Positions 55,166-62,853 of a stretch of DNA of 64,000 bases are shown here, piece by piece. Position numbers and translations under genes: made by a program. The first letter of the stretch is position 1, and each line of letters opens with the position of its first letter. A model generated the notes under the pieces. It saw nothing but the letters and a program-made list of their open reading frames with translations, was not told the DNA's origin and did not search any database. This DNA comes from Sporosarcina ureae (lineage in GTDB: Bacteria > Bacillota > Bacilli > Bacillales_A > Planococcaceae): the NCBI RefSeq assembly GCF_029267015.1, contig NZ_JARIEA010000044.1, positions 1-64,000 on the forward strand, in the 5' to 3' direction.

Positions 55166-56377
55166 TTATGAAGCTGATGTAATCTTTTGATCACGTGGTA
55201 AAGCTAAACCAACTAAACCAATGAACGGCAAGAACGACGTGATAATCATCGTTTGATAGATTCCAATATAGTCGATAAGACTTCCTATGGCAACAGCACC
55301 AATAGCTCCCATTCCAAAAGCTAAGCCTACGGTTAATCCGGCCATCGTACCAATCTTCGAAGGTACGAGCTCTTGCGCATAGATGACAGTAACCGAAAAA
55401 CTAAGCATGATAAAGAATCCAATGGTTAGTAGTAGTAATATGATTCCCCACACAGGAGCATATGGGAGTAATAAACTTAGCGGCAATGGTACGACAAGCG
55501 ACAGGACAATCACTTTTTTTCGTCCCATACGATCTGCCATCGGTCCACCGAAAAACGTTCCGACAGCACCTAGAGCCAAGAATAGAAAAATATACAACTG
55601 ACCATGTTGGATCGTCATGCCATAGTTTTCGATCAGATAGAAAATATAGAAGCTCGTAATATTTGTTACATAGAATGAACGCGCAAATATGATGATCATT
55701 AATAATGTCAACGCAATGACAACTTGTCTCTTAGTCAGATTTTCCATCGTCGTTAATAGTGCTTTCTTCCGCTTACCTAAACGTTCTTCATCGAGCTGCT
55801 TCTTATACCAGATGGAAATACGGGATAGTAAGGCAATTCCTGCTGCAGCTACTAAAACGAAAACCGCTGCTCCTATTTGGCCTAGAGGGACGAGAACAAA
55901 TGCACTAATTAACGGTGCAAGTGCCTGGCCCGTGTTACCTCCTACTTGATAGATAGACTGTGAAAGCCCACGCTTGTCTCCTGCAGCCAAAAACGATACA
56001 CGAGAACCTTCTGGATGAAAAATTGCTGATCCTAACCCGAGCAACATAACGGAAAGAATAATCAGCCAATAACTTGGTGCCAATGCTAACCCCGCTATTC
56101 CAATCATTGAAAATGTCATACCTATCGGCAAGGCAAACGGCTTCGGCTTACGATCACTTAGATATCCTACAACCGGTTGAAGTAAAGAAGCTACGATGTT
56201 CAGTGCAAATACAATGAAACCTAATTGTTTATAACTAAATTGAAATTCCTTTTCCAAAATCGGCAACATCGCTGGAATCACTGCCTGCAGTGTGTCGTTG
56301 AATAAATGACATACTGCAATCGCGATCATGATTGGAAATACCGGATTCGCTACGGCAGTCTGTGGAGATTTATTCAT
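55166..56377 (-). CDS. MFS transporter, fosmidomycin-resistance (Fsr) type
   Basis: The 403-residue protein has 12 membrane helices and the Fsr-type N-terminus (CHLFNDTLQAVIPAMLPILEKEF), with the MFS motif GYLSDRKPKP in loop 2-3 and GPMADRMGRKK in loop 8-9. Known Fsr proteins export fosmidomycin and related compounds; the natural substrate is not known. It lies 42 bp before cysK and 33 bp after the thioesterase gene on the same strand, and probably shares their mRNA. Confidence 0.9.
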   Translation of the reverse strand: MNKSPQTAVANPVFPIMIAIAVCHLFNDTLQAVIPAMLPILEKEFQFSYKQLGFIVFALNIVASLLQPVVGYLSDRKPKPFALPIGMTFSMIGIAGLALAPSYWLIILSVMLLGLGSAIFHPEGSRVSFLAAGDKRGLSQSIYQVGGNTGQALAPLISAFVLVPLGQIGAAVFVLVAAAGIALLSRISIWYKKQLDEERLGKRKKALLTTMENLTKRQVVIALTLLMIIIFARSFYVTNITSFYIFYLIENYGMTIQHGQLYIFLFLALGAVGTFFGGPMADRMGRKKVIVLSLVVPLPLSLLLPYAPVWGIILLLLTIGFFIMLSFSVTVIYAQELVPSKIGTMAGLTVGLAFGMGAIGAVAIGSLIDYIGIYQTMIITSFLPFIGLVGLALPRDQKITSAS

Positions 56378-56410
56378 ACCCTCTGGTCACACCTTATCTA
56401 GTTGTCTATT

Positions 56411-56890
56411 TTACTTCGTGAATGTAGCAGGCATGACGACCCCTACTACTTCTCCAGTGGCACATAGTTCATCGCCTGCGAAAATTTCTACTGCAACCTT
56501 CCACTTCTTCGGGTGAATTTCCGTGACGTTCCCAACAGCCTTTAATACTACTCCTTGTGGTGTCGGCTTACTATATGTAATCTGCAAGGAAGCTGTCACA
56601 AAGCGTGGAGGAACAGATCCATCGCCTGGCTCATGACCATTTTTTCGGTGTAATGCGAGCGCGCAAGACCCCGTACCATGGCAATCCAAAAACGAAGCTA
56701 GAAATCCTCCATACACAAATCCTGGTATTGCAGTATATTTTTCTGGCGGTAATGAATAGGTAGCCGTTTGATTGCCTTCCCAACCTGTTCGGAAATGATT
56801 TCCTTCCTCATTGAGACTCCCACACCCATAACACCATGAAAAATCATCCGCATAATCGTCCTGGACTGCATGTGTAACATATTCTTTCAT
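56411..56890 (-). CDS. PaaI-like hotdog-fold thioesterase
   Basis: The 159-residue product matches the hotdog thioesterase fold: an N-terminal CYGCG segment, the central helix GFVYGGFLASFLDCHGTGSCALA with the catalytic-acid region, and RFVTASLQITYSKPTPQG strands. Such enzymes hydrolyse acyl-CoA esters. The early CYGC motif and the HGTG in the helix mark a subgroup I cannot name. GGGAGG precedes the ATG. It is probably the first gene of a unit with the MFS transporter and cysK. Confidence 0.85.
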   Translation of the reverse strand: MKEYVTHAVQDDYADDFSWCYGCGSLNEEGNHFRTGWEGNQTATYSLPPEKYTAIPGFVYGGFLASFLDCHGTGSCALALHRKNGHEPGDGSVPPRFVTASLQITYSKPTPQGVVLKAVGNVTEIHPKKWKVAVEIFAGDELCATGEVVGVVMPATFTK

Positions 56891-56962
56891 AGTTAGTACC
56901 TCCCTTTCAGATGAGTCTCTCCATTATACATTCCGAATATTGAAATATCGAGCTAAAACGAA

Positions 56963-56988
56963 ATAACTATCATTACACTGATAGTTAT
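56963..56988. promoter_or_regulatory. Perfect palindrome in a divergent promoter gap
   Basis: ATAACTATCA and TGATAGTTAT are 10-bp arms around a 6-nt spacer, between the thioesterase gene and the divergent gene at 57057. It looks like an operator for one or both; no T-run is present. Confidence 0.5.
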
Positions 56989-57056
56989 GTGCGTATCTTC
57001 ACTACTACATTCATATACTAGTGAGAAACGTTATTTTGTGGAAGGAGGGAATTCTA

Positions 57057-57509
57057 ATGAAAATACGTGGTGTGATATTGGCACTGCTAGTGGCTGGAGG
57101 ATTTTATGTCATGATTCAGACAATTGATGAAGCTTCCTCCCATCCTTTTGAGCGATTACAAGACCAACAGCTGAATGGTTTAAATCCTTATTCTTCAATT
57201 ACTTTTCGGCAACCTGGCTCTCACGCACGACATGCCGTTACTTGGAAAGTAGACGAAGCTGAAGAAATAGACCGATTGCTTTCATTTCTCCAAGCATATG
57301 ATTACGAGCGAATAGATCCCGATACATTGCAATTGTTTGACGATCAATCGTTCTTCACAATTGATTTGCAAGATGAAACTGGAAATCGAATGACCATTTT
57401 AATTGAAGAAGGAGTTTTAATCCATAATGACCGCCTATACTACCAAGTTGTCAATGGTCCTATGCAAGTCGATTGGCTAATGGATTTTATCATTTCCAAC
57501 AAACCATAA
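57057..57509 (+). CDS. Hypothetical secreted or membrane-anchored protein
   Basis: An N-terminal hydrophobic segment (about 5-23, ILALLVAGGFYVMIQ) is followed by a polar, exposed domain of about 125 residues with many acidic and aromatic residues (VDEAEEIDRLLSFLQAYDYERI, QSFFTIDLQDETGN). There is no lipobox, so an uncleaved anchor or a plain signal is likely. The family is not recognised. GGAAGGAGG gives strong support for the ATG at 57057. It precedes pepF by 80 bp and may have its own promoter. Confidence 0.75.
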   Translation: MKIRGVILALLVAGGFYVMIQTIDEASSHPFERLQDQQLNGLNPYSSITFRQPGSHARHAVTWKVDEAEEIDRLLSFLQAYDYERIDPDTLQLFDDQSFFTIDLQDETGNRMTILIEEGVLIHNDRLYYQVVNGPMQVDWLMDFIISNKP

Positions 57510-57511
57510 CT

Positions 57512-57541
57512 TTGTACTCTGAACATTCATTGTATTATACT
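57512..57541 (+). promoter_or_regulatory. Candidate pepF promoter
   Basis: TTGTAC (57512-57517) and TATACT (57536-57541) with 18 bp spacing, about 50 bp before pepF. Confidence 0.4.
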
Positions 57542-57589
57542 AGTAATTAATTCGGCAACCGAATAATCGATTTGAAGGAGAGATTCACA

Positions 57590-59401
57590 TTGGTGAAAAG
57601 CTTACCTAAACGCGCGCAAGTAAACGAACAAGAAACTTGGAATTTACACATTCTATTTGAAAATGAGCAAGACTATCAGAAAGCTATAGTAGATGCAAAA
57701 GAAGAAGCAACTGCTTTCGAGAAAAATTATAAAGGGACCGTTACAGATGCAAACTCTGCTATTCAAGCATTAGATGCATATCGCAGTCTACAGGAGAAAC
57801 TCACCAAAATCTCGAGTTATGCTGAGCTGACAGCAAGTGTCGATTTAACAAATGATGATTCGCAGATGAGAGAAAGTAAATTTGGTTCAATCGCTGCGAA
57901 AATCGGTAGTCAAACTGCATTCATAATGAGTGAATTGACGGAGCTTTCTGAGCAAACGTTACAGCAAGCAAGTGAACAATCAAAAGGATATGCCAGCTTA
58001 TTCGATAAGATTATTCGGAAAAAACCGCATCAACTACATCCCGAGGTAGAGAAAACACTCGCTGCATACTCTTCTTCTTTCCAGGCACCGTATTCTTTGT
58101 ATAACACAACAAAAATGGCAGATATTAACTTCCCCGATTTCACTTCAGACGGAAAAGCTTATCCTTTAAGCTATGTATTATTCGAAGGGAAATGGGAGTC
58201 TGAACCAAAGACGCCAGTAAGACGTGCAGCCTTTAAAACATTCAGTGATACATTGCGCAAATATCAACATACAACTGCCAAAACCTATGATATGCACGTA
58301 CAGATGGAAAAAACGACTTCTGATTTACGTGGTTATGACTCTGTTATTGATTATTTATTAATGGACCAAGACGTAGATCGTTCCATGTACAATCGCCAAA
58401 TTGATGTGATCATGGAAGAACTTGCTCCCCATATGCGCAAGTACGCGAAACTCCTTCAAAATATCTACGGTCTGGATGAAATGACGTTTGCAGACTTAAA
58501 AATGCCAGTAGATCCATTGTATGAACCTTCAATTACAGTAGAAGAATCTAAAAAATATATGAACGATGCCCTTTCTGTTATGGGTGAAAATTATCTTGAT
58601 ATGGTGAACCGTGCCTATTCAGAACGCCGGATTGATTTTGCGCAAAATGAAGGTAAATCTACAGGTGCATTTTGTGCAAGCCCTTACGGCAGTGGCTCAT
58701 TCATATTAATTTCTTGGACAGGCAGCATGGAAGATGTCTTTGTACTGGCTCATGAATTAGGCCATGCCGGACATTTCAATTATGCTAATGAGGCACAAAA
58801 TCTGTTTAACTCACAATCGTCACTGTACTTCATCGAAGCTCCTTCAACTATGAATGAAATGCTGATGGCTAATCATTTATTGAAGAATTCCGATGACCCG
58901 AAATTTAAGCGTTGGGTACTATCTTCTATCGTAGCCAGAACGTATTACCATAATTTCGTTACGCATCTGCTTGAAGCCGCGTTCCAGCGTAAAGTGTACG
59001 AACTTGTGGATGCAGGCGGCAATGTCAATGCCACTATTTTGAACGATTTGAAACGTGGCGTACTCGAAGAATTTTGGGGAGACAGCGTGAGAATAAATGA
59101 GGGTGCAGAATTGACATGGATGCGTCAACCGCACTATTACATGGGCTTGTACCCGTACACATACAGTGCTGGATTAACGATTTCTACCGAGATGGCAAAA
59201 CGCGTATTGCAAGAGGGAGAACCAGCTGTTGAAGATTGGCTCAACACTTTACGTGCAGGCGGTTCAAAGAAACCAGCGGAACTCGCGAAAATGGCGGGAA
59301 TCGACATCACGACAGACAAACCATTGCGCGATACAATCTCCTATATCGGTGGATTAATCGATGAAATCGAGAAACTGACGGAAGAAATTGAAGCACAATA
59401 A
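57590..59401 (+). CDS. pepF: Oligoendopeptidase F (M3B metallopeptidase)
   Basis: PepF cleaves peptides of about 7-17 residues in the cytoplasm. The 603-residue protein has the zinc motif LAHELGHAGHF (about 395) and the downstream Glu (IEAPSTMNEMLMAN), and the C-terminal YTYSAGLTISTEMAKRV with the substrate-contact tyrosines. The start is taken at TTG 57590, with AAGGAG 9 bp upstream; GTG in the next codon is also possible, and the TTG at 57572 overlaps the site. A strong terminator follows. Confidence 0.95.
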   Translation: MVKSLPKRAQVNEQETWNLHILFENEQDYQKAIVDAKEEATAFEKNYKGTVTDANSAIQALDAYRSLQEKLTKISSYAELTASVDLTNDDSQMRESKFGSIAAKIGSQTAFIMSELTELSEQTLQQASEQSKGYASLFDKIIRKKPHQLHPEVEKTLAAYSSSFQAPYSLYNTTKMADINFPDFTSDGKAYPLSYVLFEGKWESEPKTPVRRAAFKTFSDTLRKYQHTTAKTYDMHVQMEKTTSDLRGYDSVIDYLLMDQDVDRSMYNRQIDVIMEELAPHMRKYAKLLQNIYGLDEMTFADLKMPVDPLYEPSITVEESKKYMNDALSVMGENYLDMVNRAYSERRIDFAQNEGKSTGAFCASPYGSGSFILISWTGSMEDVFVLAHELGHAGHFNYANEAQNLFNSQSSLYFIEAPSTMNEMLMANHLLKNSDDPKFKRWVLSSIVARTYYHNFVTHLLEAAFQRKVYELVDAGGNVNATILNDLKRGVLEEFWGDSVRINEGAELTWMRQPHYYMGLYPYTYSAGLTISTEMAKRVLQEGEPAVEDWLNTLRAGGSKKPAELAKMAGIDITTDKPLRDTISYIGGLIDEIEKLTEEIEAQ

Positions 59402-59412
59402 GTTAGATAAAT

Positions 59413-59460
59413 AAAAGCATCCGCTTTGCAGGTTTGACTCCTGTAAAGCGGATGCTTTTT
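59413..59460. terminator. Terminator between pepF and the luciferase-like oxidoreductase
   Basis: A 20-bp stem with one mismatch (59413-59432 with 59440-59459), A/T ends on both sides. Confidence 0.95.
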
Positions 59461-59463
59461 CTA

Positions 59464-60480
59464 TTAATTCATTATTTCACTTAGGATTTCATATGAACGA
59501 AGTCGGTCTTCGTGATTGAATATACCTGAACTGATAATCAATTCATTCGCTTTCGTCATGTCTACAAACTCTTCCAGTTTACGTTTTACTGTTTCAGGAC
59601 TACCAATAATAACAGATGGTGATTGACTTTGCTGCGCTACCGCTTCTTGTTCAAATGGCGACCACTGCGCATTAATATCATCAATTGGTGGTTGGAACTG
59701 GATCATCTTACCTTGACGGATATTCAAAAACTGCTGTTGCATAGATGTAGCCAGATACTGGGCTTTTTCGTCAGTATCTGCAGCAATCAAGTTTACGCCC
59801 ATCATGGCATGTGGCTTCTGAAGATCTTTAGAAGCACGGAAATTTTGATGATAAATTTGCAATGCTTGCATCATAAATTGTGGCGCAAAGTGGCTGGCGA
59901 ATGAAAATGGCAAGCCGAGTTCCGCCGACAATTGAGCACTAAAGCCACTTGAACCAAGCAACCAAATAGGAACATCCTGCCCTGCTCCAGGAAATGCCCG
60001 AACACGGTCAGTTGGATTACCTGCAAAATACGTACGCAACTCTTCCACTTGTTGCGGGAAATCTTCTCCACCGCTTTGTAACGTGCGACGAAGTGCATAG
60101 GCTGTCGCCTGGTCGCTACCGGGCGCACGGCCTAATCCCAAATCAATACGACCTGGATACATCGCATCCAGTGTACCAAACTGTTCTGCAATGACTAATG
60201 GCGCATGGTTTGGCAACATGACACCACCAGATCCCACTCGAATTTCTTTGGTCATTTGCGCTACATGTCCAATGATAATCGAAGTAGCGGAACTCGCAAC
60301 GCCGGGCATATTATGATGCTCCGCCAACCAGTAACGATTAAATCCCCAATCTTCTGCATGTTGCGCAAGATCCACACTGTTTTTGAACGACTGCCCTGCA
60401 TGGCTACCTTCATTGATCATGGCTAAATCTAATATGGATAACGGAACGCCGTTAAATAGTTTCGCGTTTTCTCTAATCAA
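59464..60480 (-). CDS. Luciferase-like (LLM) FMN-dependent oxidoreductase
   Basis: The 338-residue product has the bacterial luciferase-like TIM barrel: [76 protein letters not shown] and [16 protein letters not shown]. These are marks of the MsnO8-type group often called alkanal monooxygenase-like, whose substrates are mostly unknown. The start is TTG 60480, with AAGGAG 8 bp upstream inside the end of the hxlR gene. It is probably under control of that regulator, since both share one transcript. Confidence 0.9.
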   Translation of the reverse strand: MIRENAKLFNGVPLSILDLAMINEGSHAGQSFKNSVDLAQHAEDWGFNRYWLAEHHNMPGVASSATSIIIGHVAQMTKEIRVGSGGVMLPNHAPLVIAEQFGTLDAMYPGRIDLGLGRAPGSDQATAYALRRTLQSGGEDFPQQVEELRTYFAGNPTDRVRAFPGAGQDVPIWLLGSSGFSAQLSAELGLPFSFASHFAPQFMMQALQIYHQNFRASKDLQKPHAMMGVNLIAADTDEKAQYLATSMQQQFLNIRQGKMIQFQPPIDDINAQWSPFEQEAVAQQSQSPSVIIGSPETVKRKLEEFVDMTKANELIISSGIFNHEDRLRSYEILSEIMN

Positions 60481-60485
60481 TTCAT

Positions 60486-60845
60486 TCACTCCTTCTGACA
60501 GCCACCATTTTTCTTTACCCACTCAAAAATGGCCTGAATAATATCTTCTAATTCTTTACCTTTTGCAGTAAGCTCATATTCTACTTTTCTAACCGTTGGA
60601 TCGGATTGATTTTTGATGACCAAACCATGCGCTTCCAGATCACGCAATCTCTCCGTTAGAAGACGATCTGATATTCCTTCGATCTCCGCCGATAACTCAA
60701 AGAACCTTTTCGGTCCATCTAATAAATGATAAATGATAATTCCCATCCAACGCTTACCGATAAACTCGATGGTGTTGTGGAAACTATTGCAACTTTTTTG
60801 ACCTTTAGGATTTACCGACTGAACAAACTCTTCATTTTTCTTCAT
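60486..60845 (-). CDS. HxlR-family transcriptional regulator
   Basis: The 119-residue protein is a dimeric winged helix of the HxlR type: [56 protein letters not shown] and the wing [17 protein letters not shown] single N-terminal Cys (about residue 19) sits where HxlR proteins such as HypR carry their redox-sensing cysteine. The start is ATG 60845, with GGGG 8 bp before it. It diverges from a nitroreductase gene with two palindromes between them, the HypR-HypO layout known from B. subtilis. Confidence 0.9.
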   Translation of the reverse strand: MKKNEEFVQSVNPKGQKSCNSFHNTIEFIGKRWMGIIIYHLLDGPKRFFELSAEIEGISDRLLTERLRDLEAHGLVIKNQSDPTVRKVEYELTAKGKELEDIIQAIFEWVKKNGGCQKE

Positions 60846-60904
60846 TAGCAAAACCCCAATCCTGTACTTCCTTCACTTTATCACATTCATGTTTGACAAA
60901 CAAG

Positions 60905-60945
60905 CTTACTAATAGTAACCTTAAAATTAACTTACTAATAGTAAG
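60905..60945. promoter_or_regulatory. Twin operator palindromes for the HxlR regulator
   Basis: Two copies of the palindrome TTACTAATAGTAA (60906-60918 and 60932-60944) are exactly 26 bp apart, centre to centre, so they lie on about the same DNA face. The second is perfect over 15 bp (CTTACTAATAGTAAG). Confidence 0.8.
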
Positions 60946-60956
60946 TGAAATAATAT
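60927..60956 (+). promoter_or_regulatory. Candidate nitroreductase promoter overlapping the operator
   Basis: TTAACT (60927-60932) and TAATAT (60951-60956), 18 bp apart, enclose the second palindrome. A better TTGACA at 60893-60898 has no matching -10. Confidence 0.4.
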
Positions 60957-60977
60957 TATTAAGAGGAGTTTTATATT

Positions 60978-61604
60978 ATGTCCCAACATTACGATGAGTT
61001 ATTGGAAGTTATGCATGCACGTAAATCTGTTAGAAAGTTTGATGCTGACTATACAATCGATAAAGAAGATATTACGTCTATGCTGGATGAGGCAACTTCT
61101 GCGCCATCTTCGAGCAACTTGCAGCCATGGCGTTTTCTTGTTATACAAGACCAAGAGTTGAAGAAGAAAATCAATCGTTTTTCATTTAATCAAGAACAAA
61201 TCGAAACTGCGTCGGCTATTATCGCGGTGATCGGCGATACGGAAATGTATCATAATATTGATGAGATTTATCTTTCGAATTTAGCTGCAGGAAATATAGA
61301 TGAGGAGCATGTGCAGATTCAAATTAATAATGCCAAGGCGGCTTATCCGAATGCACCACTTGAAGCTAGACGCAATATTGCGACGTTTGACGCTGGATTG
61401 GTTTCTATGCAGTTGATGTTGATTGCGAAGGCTAGAGGGTATGATACGGTGCCGATGGGCGGATTTGATAAGCAACAGTTTGCGGAGTCTTTCGAGCTTG
61501 AGTCTCGCTACGAGCCACTCGTTCTCATTGCGCTAGGCAAAGCCGCTTCACCTGCTTATGGCTCTACTCGACTGCCAATTGATGCGATTACTACTTATAT
61601 GTAA
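60978..61604 (+). CDS. Nitroreductase family FMN oxidoreductase
   Basis: The 208-residue protein has the nitroreductase fold: RKSVRKFDADYTIDKEDITSMLDEATSAPSSSNLQPWRFLVI for FMN binding, and the C-terminal ARGYDTVPMGGFD and PLVLIALGKA. Its location opposite an HxlR regulator resembles HypO (YfkO) of B. subtilis, induced by disulfide and electrophile stress. AAGAGGAG precedes the ATG. The in vivo substrate (quinones or nitro compounds) is inference. Confidence 0.92.
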   Translation: MSQHYDELLEVMHARKSVRKFDADYTIDKEDITSMLDEATSAPSSSNLQPWRFLVIQDQELKKKINRFSFNQEQIETASAIIAVIGDTEMYHNIDEIYLSNLAAGNIDEEHVQIQINNAKAAYPNAPLEARRNIATFDAGLVSMQLMLIAKARGYDTVPMGGFDKQQFAESFELESRYEPLVLIALGKAASPAYGSTRLPIDAITTYM

Positions 61605-61620
61605 AAGAGTGAATAGCAGA

Positions 61621-61720
61621 AGTGTGGGGTGGAGATTAGCGCTACGGAGGGGTCACTTCATTCCTAGACAGCTCACCGCAGGCCCATGAGAAAGCGTCCT
61701 CCAACTGGAGCTTTCATCCC
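61621..61720 (+). repeat. Degenerate relative of the structured intergenic repeat
   Basis: GAGAAAGCGTCCTCCAACTGG and the preceding AGCTCACCGCAGGCCCA line up with the 3' half of the element at 24845-24976 with several changes; the 5' half is barely recognisable. Confidence 0.55.
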
Positions 61721-61778
61721 GAACTACTCACAAACTCACTCACTACTCACGAGCACTTGCTTTTAAACTTAAACCATA

Positions 61779-61823
61779 CAAAAGAGGATGTCCTAGAAGT
61801 GTTACTACTTCCTAGACATCCTC
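61779..61823 (-). terminator. Terminator of the pyridoxine kinase gene
   Basis: A 17-nt stem with an internal mismatch zone (61784-61800 with 61807-61823) and Ts on the minus strand. Confidence 0.8.
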
Positions 61824-61845
61824 GCATTTGTATGGCTTTCTGAGC

Positions 61846-62673
61846 TCATTCTTGCTCTATCGTCACCTTACAACTTGTCTCATCATACTTACCATAAGCC
61901 GCATGATAGGTTGGACCCACTCCTGCTTTAAAGGTTAGGGAGTGGCGTATGCCCGCTGTGATGAACTTTTTCGCCTCAATCACGGCATCTTGCACCGTTT
62001 GTCCCTTTGCCAGCCCCGCTGTAATAGCTGCAGAATAACTGCAACCCGCTCCATTCGTATTGATCGTATCAATTCTCGGTGCTTCAAGTAGATAGAACTG
62101 TTTTCCATCGTACAACACGTCCACTGCGGGCCCTTCCAACCTGCCACCTTTAACTAAGACGAACTTCGGTCCCATTTCAAACAAGCGTCGTGCGGCTTCT
62201 TTTAAATCGTTGACTGATTTCAGCTCCATACCCCCTAGTAAATAAGAAGCTTCTGGCATATTCGGCGTAATAATCGTTGCAAGAGGAATCAATTGCTTCT
62301 GCATTGCTTCCATTGCATCGTCTTTCAACAGTGCCGAGCCCATTTTTCCAATCATTACTGGATCCACTACGATATTTTGAGTAGCGGACTGCTTAATCCA
62401 CTCCACCACATGGACAATAATCTCTTTAGTGAACAACATACCCGTCTTCATCGCATCGACACCAATATCCTCATTTATCGTGACTAATTGTGCTTCAATC
62501 GCTTCCCATGATTGAGGGAATATGCCTTGACCCGTTCGAGGATTTCTCGCAACAATCGCTGTAACGGCTGTTGTACCGAATACATCAAACTCCTGGAATG
62601 TTTTCAAATCTGCTTGGATTCCTGCTCCACCACGTGCAGCAGAACCAGCGATAGTTAATGCGCGTTTGATCAT
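61846..62673 (-). CDS. pdxK: Pyridoxine/pyridoxal kinase, ThiD-like
   Basis: The ribokinase-family enzyme phosphorylates vitamin B6 forms (PdxK), and close relatives phosphorylate the thiamine precursor HMP (ThiD). It shows ALTIAGSAARGGAGIQADLKTFQE (about 5-28), VDAMKTGML, VVDPVMIGK, ITPNMPEASYL and the anion-hole DTINTNGAGCSYSAAI. Overall similarity with B. subtilis PdxK favours that role. GSAARGG departs from the common GSDSSGG. The start is ATG 62673 or 62676, next to GGGGG. Monocistronic, with its own terminator. Confidence 0.88.
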   Translation of the reverse strand: MIKRALTIAGSAARGGAGIQADLKTFQEFDVFGTTAVTAIVARNPRTGQGIFPQSWEAIEAQLVTINEDIGVDAMKTGMLFTKEIIVHVVEWIKQSATQNIVVDPVMIGKMGSALLKDDAMEAMQKQLIPLATIITPNMPEASYLLGGMELKSVNDLKEAARRLFEMGPKFVLVKGGRLEGPAVDVLYDGKQFYLLEAPRIDTINTNGAGCSYSAAITAGLAKGQTVQDAVIEAKKFITAGIRHSLTFKAGVGPTYHAAYGKYDETSCKVTIEQE

Positions 62674-62807
62674 CATTCATTCCCCCTGTCTACTATGTAA
62701 TTTAGATGTCTTTTAATTATCTACGTCATTCTACAGGATAACGTGGCTTGACTAAAAGAGTCAATTTCATTGATTTTAACATGAGCTGAATAATACTTCC
62801 CTCAATT

Positions 62808-62839
62808 AAAAACTCCCTATCCAGCAGTAGGATAGGGAG
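62808..62839 (-). terminator. Terminator of the disulfide reductase-like gene
   Basis: A perfect 10-bp stem (62813-62822 with 62830-62839) and five Ts on the minus strand. Confidence 0.93.
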
Positions 62840-62853
62840 AAGTGTTGACATAA

